A DNA stretch of 64,000 nt from Blepharisma japonicum (taxonomy: Eukaryota; Ciliophora; Heterotrichea; Heterotrichida; Blepharismidae), in assembly GCA_949751835.1 (NCBI GenBank), contig CATKHK010000010.1:62001-126000 (forward strand). Reading direction: 5' to 3'. Position numbers and translations under genes: made by a program. Shown piece by piece: positions 43,339-52,101 of this stretch; position 1 is the stretch's first letter; every line of letters starts with the position of its first letter. The notes beneath the pieces are model-generated. The model was not told the DNA's origin, ran no database searches, and saw nothing but the letters and a program-made list of their open reading frames with translations.

Positions 43339-43691
43339 TTAAATTTTGATTTCATCTAATTCATCTAATTGATCTGACCCAGTTAATTCAACTAATTCTT
43401 TATCTCTTTCAGCTCTCATAATTGTTAGAAGCTCGTTAAACTCAATCACCCCATTTTTATTGAGATCTGCTTCTTTTATTATTTTTCTTATTTCTTCATC
43501 TGAAATTCTTACCCCATTAATTTGGTTCTTGAATTTTGAAGCTCAGTCGGATCAATAACTCCGTCCCCGTTTAAATCTAATAATCTAAATAACTCATGCA
43601 TGTTACTTTCGTCATTATTCTCATAAAAATCATCACCTATCTTCGTAACCCTTTCAAGCTCTTCTTTGCTAAGTTGTAAACGGGCGGCCAT
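43339..43691 (-). pseudogene. EF-hand gene, family copy 2, frameshifted
   Basis: Homologous to copies 1 and 3 throughout. The first EF-hand (DLNGDGVIDPTE) is open; one base is missing just after it relative to the paralogues, so the standard reading ends early (NSRTKLMG). The second hand (DLNKNGVIEFNE) is intact in another frame, with an extra acidic tail (LTGSDQLDELDEIKI) before TAA. A single disruption and otherwise good sequence suggest recent loss, or a sequencing/assembly error. Start context ATAATATAAATGG. Confidence 0.75.
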
Positions 43692-43729
43692 TTATATTAT
43701 AGAAATAAAGACAGCATTTCATTAATGGA

Positions 43730-44315
43730 ATTTATTAAAAAGAAATTGTCTTAACTTACATGAAGAAGAAAAATTGTAAGCAGAATCTAAAATTAGAAAA
43801 TTATACGATTTTCAATGAAAATTCATTTAAGCAATCACAGCCCTCTCCGTGTTGAAATCAAAGCTAAATCTGTGCTATGCCCATCGACAATATTTTTGAC
43901 TATGCAAAAAAGCACAAATCACTAAATGCTGAATAAAACAGCCCGCCAAAATTCAAGAACAATTACGCTTTCTTTGAAAAAATCAAATAATATGATGCAT
44001 TAGAGACCTAGAAATATGACACGAAAAAGCACTTAAGCCATTATATAGAGTCATTATCTTCAGGAAGTACTTAAAATATGAGCATCAATGCAGAATTAAA
44101 AGAAAGCGCAGTATGAGTTTTGCTCCATGAAAAGCTATGGAAAAAGTGCTAGAGAAGGTTCAGAACTTGGCAATAACCACGAAGGAGAACATGCCTTAAA
44201 ATCTGCCTTGTGAGCAAAGCTGTCTTCTCAAGCCAAAGCATCTATTTATAATCAATACAATGAAGGATGGGCTGAAAGATCTGAAGCAAGAGACTTTTCA
44301 AAACTATCAAAATAA
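43730..44315 (+). pseudogene. Decayed internal copy of the mS45-type gene (copy 2)
   Basis: Aligns with about 45420-46000 of the intact gene (gaagaagaaaaattg, cactaaatgctgaat, ttcaagaacaattacgcttt, ccattatatagagtc, caatgaaggatgg) but has many stops and indels. The 5' part is partly deleted: recognisable text resumes near 43759. It faces EF-hand copy 2, repeating the divergent order. Confidence 0.9.
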
Positions 44316-44330
44316 ACGATCAAATTAATT
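44290..44330 (+). pseudogene. Second remnant of the ODA-docking gene 3' tail (unit boundary)
   Basis: gacttttcaaaactatcaaa, then ataaacgatcaaattaattt, match gacttgtcgaaagctgtaga, ataaacgattaaattaattt at 42235-42280. It marks the start of the third unit, followed by the same spacer type (a gaggaagattcat block). Confidence 0.7.
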
Positions 44331-44883
44331 TATAATAACATAGTAATAGATAATATTATCCTAATAATTATATAAATCCCAACATAAAAGAGGAAGATTC
44401 ATGTACATATTATCATTATAGGTAATACTCATGGCTCTAATTTATCCTCAAGAAACATATTTCATGCTGAAATACAAAATAATAAGTCTTTAGAAAGCAG
44501 ATGTATGGAATAATAATTTAAATAATTATAATAAAGCATTTAATTTTAAATAGTCTGAAGAGGACAGTGCATTTTATTTTGGTAAGCCTGAGTTTAATAT
44601 TGATAATCCTTCACTTTTTAGCCAAAATCTTAGTCCTATCAAAGCCCTTCAATGTTTTAAAACTATAATTAGTTATAATAATATTAAATTTATAATTTCA
44701 CCCTCAGCCTTTCATCATATTATTTATATTCACAGACATCCTATTATTTACTTTTTAGCACTAATGTCTAGCCTGGTATTGAAAAATTAAATGGAGTATT
44801 TCCTTTTCTTTCCATTGGCACATTTTTTCTTACTTAGTTCTATTTAAGTAATTTTAAAATGTCTATTAAAGTTGGTTATTAGA
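44331..44883. other. Spacer with third copy of the duplicated 3' flank
   Basis: The first 250 bp repeat the flank seen at 42270-42500 and 43110-43330; the rest is AT-rich with no frame. Confidence 0.6.
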
Positions 44884-45177
44884 TTAATCTCTATGACGTC
44901 TCATGACTTCTATAAATTCGTTAAACTCAATAACCCCATTTTTATTAGCGTCCGCTTCTTTTATCATATCTCTGATTTCGTCTTCTGGAATCCTTTCCCC
45001 TGAGACTTGGCTCATAACAGCTTGAAGCTCAGTCGCTTCAATAGTTCCGTTCCCATTTAAATCAAATAATCTAAACAAATCATGAAGCTTGCTGTCATCT
45101 CTATGATCATAAAACTCAGACATAAGCTTCGTTACCCTTTCAAGTTCTTCTTGACTAAGTTGTAAATGTCTGGCCAT
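44884..45177 (-). CDS. EF-hand protein, family copy 3, 97 aa
   Basis: Two complete EF-hand loops, DLNGNGTIEATE and DANKNGVIEFNE, in the same framework as copy 1 (QLSQEELERVTKLMSEFYDH start, VMRRHRD end). Ca2+ sensor of calmodulin/centrin type, partner unknown. Its ATG at 45177 is separated by only 8 bp from the ATG of the divergent mS45-type gene, the tightest spacing in the window. It is probably the ancestral copy, since it alone keeps the intact neighbour. Confidence 0.87.
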   Translation of the reverse strand: MARHLQLSQEELERVTKLMSEFYDHRDDSKLHDLFRLFDLNGNGTIEATELQAVMSQVSGERIPEDEIRDMIKEADANKNGVIEFNEFIEVMRRHRD

Positions 45178-45185
45178 TTATAAAT
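45178..45185. promoter_or_regulatory. 8-bp gap between two divergent start codons
   Basis: The sequence across the gap is CATTTATAAATATG: both ATGs flank TTATAAAT, a nearly self-complementary TATA-like element. Transcription start sites must lie within 8 bp of the ATGs or inside the opposite gene. Confidence 0.75.
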
Positions 45186-46571
45186 ATGCTAAGAAGGTCG
45201 ACATCTCTTTTATTTAGATGTTTCTCAGATGAAATTGTCTCACAACATGTCTTAGCTCAAAAAGCTTCAGAATTATTCCAAAAACGAGGAAGAAAATTCA
45301 GGCTCAACAAAGAGAATGAAGGAGATAAAGAAACTTTTGACTCATTCGAAGAATTCAGACAAGAAATCTTAAACCGGCAAAGCAAAGAGCAGAAGATTTA
45401 TCGGAAAAAAATTGACCTAAAAGAAGAAGAAAAATTGCAAGCAGAGTACCTAAAAACAGAAAAAGATACCTTAGATTCAATAAAAAATTATTTAAGAAAT
45501 GACAATATGGACCTCGACCCTCTCAATCTTGAAAAAATCGAAAAATCAAAGCGTATGATCCGTGCCATGCGTATAAAAAGCACTTTTGACTACGTAAGAG
45601 AAAAAAATGACACATCACTAAATGCTGAATACAACAATTATGCAAAATTCAAGAACAATTACGCTTACTTTGAAGAAGCCAAATACGATGATCCATTAGA
45701 CAACGGGAAATATGACACTAACAGACGTCTAAACCATTATATAGAGTCCTTGTCTCCAGGAAGCTCTCAAAATATGGATGTCGACATTGCAAAAAAGGCA
45801 GAATTAAAAGAAGGAACAGTCGCAGTCTCGCTCTATGAAAAAGCTATGGAAGAAATGATTGAAGAAGATCCAGAACTTGACAATGAAAACGAAATAGAAG
45901 ACGCCTTTGAAGCTTCCTTGTGCGCAAGGCTGTCTCCTCAAGCCAAAGAAGCTATTTATAATTTATACAATGAAGGATGGACTGTAAAAGATCTGAGCTT
46001 TAAATATGGAATTTTACCTGACAGAGTCAAAGCTGTCGTCTGGTGTAAAAGATATTTCTATGAAGAAGTCGCCCCAAATGTAGACAGGACTACATGGAGA
46101 TTGGGGCTAGAAAGAGAGTTCTTATATGCAAGTAAATACCCTTTCCAGGACTATGGGATTGATATTAACTATATGGCTGCTTTAGAAAGAGGTTTTCCTG
46201 TCATCAGAATGCATATGACACAACAAGACGTCAATCCTAATAAATTACAAATTATAAGTTATCTTGCAAAAATTAGAGAAATCGAGCCTTATGTAGTTGA
46301 TTGGTATGAAATTGAAAGAAAAGAAATTTTAAAGGGAAACAAGACATATAAGCTCAAAGATTTGGTGATAAATAAAGGAAGTGGAAGGCTAGATGTTAGT
46401 GACATGTTTAAGAAAATCCTTAATTGGAGTGATGGAAGAGAACACTGGCTGCCTACTAAAGTTTTAGCAAAATTAGACAAAGGACCAAGGATAGCTTCTG
46501 CTGGATCGAGGATGGGAGGAAAACCACAATATTTCAAGAGATACCGACTGAGCAGGGTAAAGTATTGGTAA
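45186..46571 (+). CDS. Mitochondrial small-subunit ribosomal protein, Bot1/mS45-like, 461 aa
   Basis: Single frame. The N-terminus MLRRSTSLLFRCFSDE is a good mitochondrial presequence (Arg, Ser, Leu, no acidic residues for 14 positions). The central block LSPQAKEAIYNLYNEGWTVK, DLSFKYGILPDRVKAVVWCK is the helix-turn-helix-like signature of the Bot1p/mS45 family. The rest is charged and helical, as in lineage-specific mitoribosome proteins; the C-terminus is basic (GGKPQYFKRYRLSRVKYW). Length is greater than in fungi. The start is fixed by the facing EF-hand gene 8 bp away and by the presequence. Two decayed copies lie at 42.8 and 43.7-44.3 kb. Confidence 0.75.
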   Translation: MLRRSTSLLFRCFSDEIVSQHVLAQKASELFQKRGRKFRLNKENEGDKETFDSFEEFRQEILNRQSKEQKIYRKKIDLKEEEKLQAEYLKTEKDTLDSIKNYLRNDNMDLDPLNLEKIEKSKRMIRAMRIKSTFDYVREKNDTSLNAEYNNYAKFKNNYAYFEEAKYDDPLDNGKYDTNRRLNHYIESLSPGSSQNMDVDIAKKAELKEGTVAVSLYEKAMEEMIEEDPELDNENEIEDAFEASLCARLSPQAKEAIYNLYNEGWTVKDLSFKYGILPDRVKAVVWCKRYFYEEVAPNVDRTTWRLGLEREFLYASKYPFQDYGIDINYMAALERGFPVIRMHMTQQDVNPNKLQIISYLAKIREIEPYVVDWYEIERKEILKGNKTYKLKDLVINKGSGRLDVSDMFKKILNWSDGREHWLPTKVLAKLDKGPRIASAGSRMGGKPQYFKRYRLSRVKYW

Positions 46572-46674
46572 ATAAAAAATTTAGGATTAATTTATTTTAA
46601 AAATATAAATTTCCTTAATAAAACCTCAATTTTACCATTTATTAAGCTTTTTCGATATAAAGGATTTTGTTAGC

Positions 46675-47136
46675 TTATAATCTTCTTCCTCTTCTTCCAC
46701 CAGCTCTTCTTGTGCTGTCTGTAGGAATTGGTGTCACATCTTCAATTCTTCCAATAAGCATTCCATTTCTAGCCAAAGCTCTTAAAGCTGCTTGAGCTCC
46801 AGGTCCTGGTGTTTTGCTTTCTGTGCCTCCTCTAGCTCTGATTTTAATATGAAGGGAGTTTATGCCTAGTTTTTTGAGACGATTGCAGACTTCAACGGCT
46901 GCGAGCATAGCTGCGTATGGGGAACTTTCTTCTCTGTCAGCTTTAACCATCATGCCACCAGTCACTCTTGCGAGGGTTTCTCTACCAGAGAGATCGGTAA
47001 CGTGAATAAATGTGTCGTTGAAGGTCGCTAAGAGATGGCAAACTGCAAAGATCTTTTCCCCAGTCAGATTTGGACCTAACATGGCTTGTTCTGGCTCTTC
47101 TACCTTCTCTGCTTTACGTCCTTTTTGTTTTGACAT
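46675..47136 (-). CDS. RPS14: 40S ribosomal protein S14 (uS11), 153 aa
   Basis: Full-length uS11. Conserved text: [90 protein letters not shown] ending RGRRL. It binds 18S rRNA on the platform of the small subunit near the mRNA exit. No intron, no TGA, length normal for eukaryotes. Good control gene: it reads straight under either code. Convergent with the mS45-type gene, 103 bp apart. Confidence 0.98.
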   Translation of the reverse strand: MSKQKGRKAEKVEEPEQAMLGPNLTGEKIFAVCHLLATFNDTFIHVTDLSGRETLARVTGGMMVKADREESSPYAAMLAAVEVCNRLKKLGINSLHIKIRARGGTESKTPGPGAQAALRALARNGMLIGRIEDVTPIPTDSTRRAGGRRGRRL

Positions 47137-47319
47137 ATTTTATCCACTAATATTTATTAATTCAGGCATTCATCAAGATATCAACATTAGGAAATGATAA
47201 TGCTAGGGCTTGGCAGTATGCTATTTATTAAAAACAAAATCTGTGATAATATAAAATTATAAAATACCCTTAGAAAACTCAAAAATGCCCTAAAATCTAT
47301 TAACTTTACTAATCAGCTA

Positions 47320-48051
47320 CTATGCATTGAATTTTTCATATTTTTGTGCAGCTTCATCAATATCACTTACATTCAAAGTTCTCCCTCTAAATTCAGGAAT
47401 TAATGCTGAAAGAACTGCAACTTTAGCTACAGAATCTACATGCTGACTTTTGCTTGGGACAAAGGTTTCTGATACCCAATTTAAGCCTGCCCATTTCAAA
47501 GGACTATCTCCCCAGTTCAGCATATTAATGCCTGTTGCTACTAAATTTTTCGTAGAGTCTTGGCTATCAAACATAAAGCCTGGTCTAAGCACCACACTTG
47601 GAATTTTGTCTCTGTTTGCAGCCAAATAGTCTTCTACTTGTCTTTTTGTTTGTAAATATCTTGGTGAAAACCACATACCTCTTTCAGCACTGAGAAATAC
47701 AAAGGTTTTGTCTTTTCCTTCTAGAAGTTCACAGATTTTTAATGCTGTATCACGATTCATATGTTCATAGCTTCCTTGGTATGTTTTTGAAATATTCAGA
47801 GGAGTTCTTGAATCAATTAAAACACCAATAGAGTGTATCACACCTGATGCCTTCGGGATTAGATTTATATAGGAGCTTTGATCTAAAGCATCTCCAGGAA
47901 TATACTCCACATCGGCTTGCCATGGTTCTGGATGCTTAGGTTTCCCACTTCTTGAAATGCTCATGCATTTAATTCCTTGTGACACAGCGTACTTTAATAT
48001 AGCTGAACCTACAAATCCACTGCCTCCAAACACTAAAAGGCTCTTTTCCAT
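47320..48051 (-). CDS. Atypical SDR, NDUFA9/COQ11-like NAD(P)-binding protein, 243 aa
   Basis: Starts directly with a Rossmann motif, VFGGSGFVGSAI (GGxGxxG). Further matches to the atypical-SDR branch of yeast Coq11 and the NDUFA9-type: HSIGVLIDS, FLSAERGMWF, YLQTKRQVEDYL, VLRPGFMFD, HVDSVAKVAV. The usual YxxxK becomes YLQTKRQ, with Tyr-Lys spacing of four, so Tyr and Lys are present. Known relatives support ubiquinone synthesis or complex I in mitochondria. No long presequence is seen. COQ11-like is the better fit by size (NDUFA9 is longer). Confidence 0.75.
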   Translation of the reverse strand: MEKSLLVFGGSGFVGSAILKYAVSQGIKCMSISRSGKPKHPEPWQADVEYIPGDALDQSSYINLIPKASGVIHSIGVLIDSRTPLNISKTYQGSYEHMNRDTALKICELLEGKDKTFVFLSAERGMWFSPRYLQTKRQVEDYLAANRDKIPSVVLRPGFMFDSQDSTKNLVATGINMLNWGDSPLKWAGLNWVSETFVPSKSQHVDSVAKVAVLSALIPEFRGRTLNVSDIDEAAQKYEKFNA

Positions 48052-48097
48052 ATTTTAAAAACTATATCAGCCAATCAATTATTTTTAGCCTTAAATA

Positions 48098-48841
48098 TTA
48101 CTGAGAATATTGATATCCTTCCCTTATTTTCAAATTTGCTTCTTGAATATTTACGCTTTCTTGCTGCAAAGCGTTCATTCCTCTTAAAATTGCATTTTCA
48201 TACAAGAGTTTTAGATTATTTTTAGCGACAGTCTCATTTTTCAAGTCCAAAATTAAATCTTCTGCATATTTTCTTAAAGTCGCTAATTCTTGGTTTGTGC
48301 CTTGAATTGCATTTTCAATAGCAGCTTGGATTCTAGCTTCGCATTTTTTGTTTGATTTTTCACGATGAGTGTTATCAATTTCTATTTTCCAATCACGAAA
48401 AAGCTTCCTCATCAAATTTCGTTTATAAAAGTTGTGAGTATACCTAATATTTCTTTTCTTTTTCCTCTGAAGTGAAATATAATACTTCCAATGGTCGAAT
48501 ACTTCACGGAGTGATTTATCGCCTAGCCCCCGATTGCAGAAAATAAAAGCCCATCTATTTGCTTGTGATTTTTCTTGCTTGATCCTAAAAAGTTCCATTT
48601 CCAGCTCTTTGCGCTCTTGGTTGTTAGAATTAATGATGGTATGAAGGTGGTTTTTCATATTGTTAAGGCTCTCGTTCATCACGTGCTGTTTTCTTTCTAA
48701 GACTTCTTGCATGTCTTTGTAGACCATGTATCTGAATTCTTCAAATCTTCTTTTTAAAATTTGATCTAACTCCTGGTTGCTCACCTCCATAATTATAAGG
48801 GTTTTTAAATAATTAGATAAAGAAAGATTATGAAGGGCCAT
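48098..48841 (-). CDS. POC5: POC5-like centrin-binding centriole protein, 247 aa
   Basis: Helical throughout, with Sfi1-type centrin-binding repeats marked by Trp: LREVFDHWKYYISLQRKKK and LMRKLFRDWKIEID. The C-terminal block YENAILRGMNALQQESVNIQ strongly recalls the signature of POC5 (LRG-x-x-AL..E), a protein needed for full-length centrioles and basal bodies. Shorter than human POC5. The start is uncertain: ATG 48841, or ATG 48790 (MEVSNQELDQIL) which follows TTATAATT, a context closer to other starts here. Confidence 0.6.
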   Translation of the reverse strand: MALHNLSLSNYLKTLIIMEVSNQELDQILKRRFEEFRYMVYKDMQEVLERKQHVMNESLNNMKNHLHTIINSNNQERKELEMELFRIKQEKSQANRWAFIFCNRGLGDKSLREVFDHWKYYISLQRKKKRNIRYTHNFYKRNLMRKLFRDWKIEIDNTHREKSNKKCEARIQAAIENAIQGTNQELATLRKYAEDLILDLKNETVAKNNLKLLYENAILRGMNALQQESVNIQEANLKIREGYQYSQ

Positions 48842-48978
48842 GTGATGAGAAATTATATAATTAAAAGAATATTCCGACTATAAAATTAATATTATTTGAT
48901 ATAGAAGAATATTTATTGGCTTAATTCAGGATATTTTAAAAGTATTTTCTTAAAAATTGAGAATATTTATTTAAAGTC

Positions 48979-49908
48979 ATGGAAGCTCCTTTAAATCAGC
49001 CTCAAAGAAAGACAACTGACTGTCTTGATCTAAAATACCCTGACCTCAACGGCAAAACAATAATCCTAACAGGCGGCTCAAGTGGAATAGGCAGAGAAGC
49101 TGCAAAAATTCTCCTTAAATCAGGTGCCAATCTAATTTTAATTGGCCGACGAACCCAACTCCTTGATCAGCTTGATCAAATCCCCAAGAAAAAAGGTACT
49201 TTAACAGTCCACGCCTGTGATTTAGAACGCCCAAATGAAATAAAATCAGTCATAAGCCGCATTGTAATGGATAACCAAGGAAAAATTGACGGTGTCGTAA
49301 ACTGTGCAGGAATAATCGAAAGCAAAGACTTCAGCGAAACCACTTTACAAGAATGGGATATGGTCATGAATATCAATTTAAGGGCTCCAATGCAAATTAT
49401 TTCTATGCTTATTCCTTTTATGAAATTTACTGGCGGATCTATTGTCAATGTATCAGCCTCACCTGTGCCTAGACCTAAACAGACTCTTTTTAGTGTGTCT
49501 AAAGCATGCTTGGACAGCTTAACTCAGTGTGCAGCGTTAGAACTAGGAGGGTTTGGGATTAGAGTTAATGGAGTTGCACCAGGAATAACGGATACTTCAT
49601 TAAGAATGCATCAGGTAGAACAGAGAATTACCCAGGCACAGAATGATAATTTAATGAAAGCGGCAGGCTCAGAGACTCCAATGAAAACAATAAATACAGC
49701 TAAAAATATAGCAGATTCCATTGTCTGGCTACTTAGTGAACAATCATCATATGTAAATGGAGAAATTCTTTGTGTAGATGGTGGTGCATCAATAAAAACA
49801 GCTACAAGTGACATTGCTTGGCATCTTCCGGAGCCTGTTGTTACTGAATCTCTGCTCTCTCAAGGCATGAAAGCTTTAAACCTTGGCAAGTTCTTCGCTC
49901 AAAAATAA
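48979..49908 (+). CDS. Short-chain dehydrogenase/reductase with altered catalytic Tyr, 309 aa
   Basis: Classical SDR fold: TGGSSGIG (31-38) for the cofactor, RR at 57-58 favouring NADPH, NCAG (108-111), NINLRAP with the structural Asn, Ser in VNVSAS, and GIRVNGVAPGITDT. The catalytic YxxxK is FSVSK (Phe171, Lys175), so the proton-donating Tyr is missing. Similar to L-xylulose/carbonyl reductases in overall text. Likely poorly active as a standard SDR, or using another residue. No presequence. Overlaps nothing; the ubiquitin-like gene begins 37 bp downstream on the same strand. Confidence 0.85.
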   Translation: MEAPLNQPQRKTTDCLDLKYPDLNGKTIILTGGSSGIGREAAKILLKSGANLILIGRRTQLLDQLDQIPKKKGTLTVHACDLERPNEIKSVISRIVMDNQGKIDGVVNCAGIIESKDFSETTLQEWDMVMNINLRAPMQIISMLIPFMKFTGGSIVNVSASPVPRPKQTLFSVSKACLDSLTQCAALELGGFGIRVNGVAPGITDTSLRMHQVEQRITQAQNDNLMKAAGSETPMKTINTAKNIADSIVWLLSEQSSYVNGEILCVDGGASIKTATSDIAWHLPEPVVTESLLSQGMKALNLGKFFAQK

Positions 49909-49945
49909 TCTAATTTCAATCAGCGTAAACTTTTTCATAAATAAA

Positions 49946-50509
49946 ATGGGAGATTATGAAGAAATAACCCAAGAAGACCAATTTCATATAAAAATTAAAC
50001 TTTCTGATGGAACAAGCAAAGATACCCTTGTTAAAAATTCTGACTGTATTTATAAGATAAAACAGCAAGAATTTTCTACTGAATTGAAAGAAGAAAAGGA
50101 GGTCAGATTTATTTGTCAAGGAAAGTTTATGCCTGATGAATCACTAATATTAAGCCACAGTACATTTTAAATAGAATTACAAGAAGGCAGCTATATTCAT
50201 GCAATTATTTCTGAAAGAAAGAGGCAAGAGTTGGTAACAGAGAGCACGCATGAGAATTCTGATTCATTTGAAATTCCTATTGATATTCAGATTGAAGCTA
50301 GAGTGGAAGGGCATCATATGGAAGAAGGGTCGACTAGTGATTTAATATGGGGAATTATTTTTGGATATTTGCTACATATATTGATGCTTTTATGCGTAAA
50401 AATTATTTAGATTTTGACTGGGAGACTGAACAGAAAGCAAAGGGTTGGCGTTTTAATAGGGGTGACTTTATCTTTCTGGACATTATTAAATAGCAAAGAA
50501 ATAAAATAA
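49946..50509 (+). CDS. Ubiquitin-like membrane protein (DSC3/TMUB-like layout), 177 aa
   Basis: The N-terminal 85 residues form a ubiquitin-like domain (HIKIKLSDGTSKDTLV, KEVRFICQGKFMPDESLIL, LQEGSYIHAIIS). After a polar linker come two hydrophobic segments (LIWGIIFGYLLHILMLLC and VGVLIGVTLSFWTLL) separated by a short basic loop (TGRLNRKQR). Ubl plus two C-terminal membrane helices is the layout of Dsc3 and TMUB proteins, which serve membrane ubiquitin ligases in Golgi or ER quality control. Two 15-nt introns (50160-50174, 50396-50410) are required. Assignment is by layout rather than close sequence. Confidence 0.7.
50160..50174 (+). other. 15-nt intron
   Basis: GTACATTTTAAATAG; phase 1, splits a Lys codon (LSH-K-LQEG). 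Retention gives TAA in frame. Confidence 0.88.
50396..50410 (+). other. 15-nt intron
   Basis: GTAAAAATTATTTAG; joins HILMLLC to ILTGRLNRKQ. Retention gives TAG in frame. Confidence 0.88.
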
Positions 50510-50591
50510 TGATAAAAATATAAAAAAAAACTCATAAAGACTATTTGGAGAATTTCTATTAAAAATGGGTTTCATCCTAAAAATGCTTAAG

Positions 50592-52073
50592 TTATTGTAG
50601 TTGTGACTTAAATTTCCCCAAAATTTCATCAGCTTTCGGCACATCTAGTCTTAAATCTCCCAAATTTTGTTCAATTCTTTCTATTCCTTGCTGAACTTGT
50701 GTCTCTAAAATAACTCCATCTCTTTTCAGAGCCAAAATCAGCTGCAAAACTTGTTCTTGGTCTTGCTCACTTTTGTCCATAACCAATTTTATTGATTTTC
50801 TTACAAATTCATGCATATAATGAGGGCAGCACAGTTCTTTTAAGCATTCTTTCGCATTTCTATGGTCTTTGCTATCTAAAAATTCCCTAATTATGGTATC
50901 GAATTGTCTTTGATAGTCATTTAAGTTCTCTACTTGTGGGCCCCATACACTTTGTAGCGTTGTATACGCTTCTCTATGGTTAATTAGCCTTTGAGCATGG
51001 AGAAGAACGGTGAGTTCTATTGAGTTTTCTTCAATTGTGGATAATTCTGAGTCAATAATGTAGTTTGCAGGCAAACAGTCGTCAGCCATAGCTCGGGCTA
51101 TGAATTTTGCTATGAGTTCTGGAGCTGATGGAACATCGATAGAAGTCTCTTTGATATTCCTGAGGGTGTCGTCAAATGCTTCCACAAAGGTGTTAGGCTG
51201 GCAAATTCCTGAAATTTCTCCTAATAAGCGGCTGCATAGCTCTTTTTCACGGTTATCTCTTTCAACGGCTAGCTCTATAGCTTTTCTTATTACGACAGGA
51301 CCGTATATTATGTTGAAATCTCTTTTTAAATAGTCTTTGACTCCTTCATTGACTCCTGTAGCGAAATATTCTTTTAGAATATCAATAATTAAGAGTTTTG
51401 CATCTTGCAAAGTTTCTACTAAGTCTCCTAAAACTTGATTTTTTTCTTTTATGTCTCTCAATACATAAGACCCACTTCCCAAGTTATAAAAGCTAAGTGG
51501 GATTCTCAAAATTATCGAATTCGGCACCAATCCTCCAATAATCGATCTCACAAGAAAATCCAGTACAACCTCTGGCCCATTCGGAACATCTACAACTATA
51601 TCTGAAACTTGTGAATAAATCCTATCAAATCCACGCCTGATTTCTTTTTGCGTAAAAATCTTTGCTGAATGCAATAATTCAATAAGTCCCCAGATCACTT
51701 CTCTATCACTTTCAGGTTTGTCTAAACTGACCTGTAATATTCTAGCAAAAATTACACTGTGTAGTTTCGGTCTTCTGAGTTGTTTTATTCAGTCCACAAA
51801 AACAGCATAACTTTGTTGTGTCAAGACCTCCTGAACTTTAGTCCTGGTTTCGACCTTAACCTCCAAAGTGTCAAAAACCCAATATTCTGGCTCATGTGAA
51901 ATAAAAGTGCTTTTTGTGGGTGAAGGCGTCTGAGCATGGGTGTATTCAATATATTCTACGTCTTCTTCACTGTCAGGGATATCACCATGATCTTCATGTA
52001 TGTGCCTTAAGTCTGTTGGGTTTCCCCAATTATATAACCCGCTTCCACCTTTCTTCACGTCGCCAGGCTTCAT
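50592..52073 (-). CDS. PDCD4-like MA3-domain protein, 493 aa
   Basis: Open over 494 codons with TGA as Trp (FVDWIKQL). Three MA3-type helical repeats are visible, each ending in a VDVP-x-x-P/A signature: at about 95-190 (IVVDVPNGPEVVLDFLVRSI), 210-315 (SIDVPSAPELIAKFIARAM) and 380-490 (LRLDVPKADEILGKF). MA3 domains of PDCD4 bind eIF4A and restrain translation; plant MRF/ECIP proteins carry four. The N-terminal 90 residues are polar (GGSGLYNWGNPTDLRHIHED), with a conserved-looking NWGNP block. Likely translation regulator. Same-strand cluster with the next two genes, spacers of 28 and 14 bp. Confidence 0.85.
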
Positions 52074-52101
52074 ATTATTTAATGGATGATTTATTAATTC
52101 C

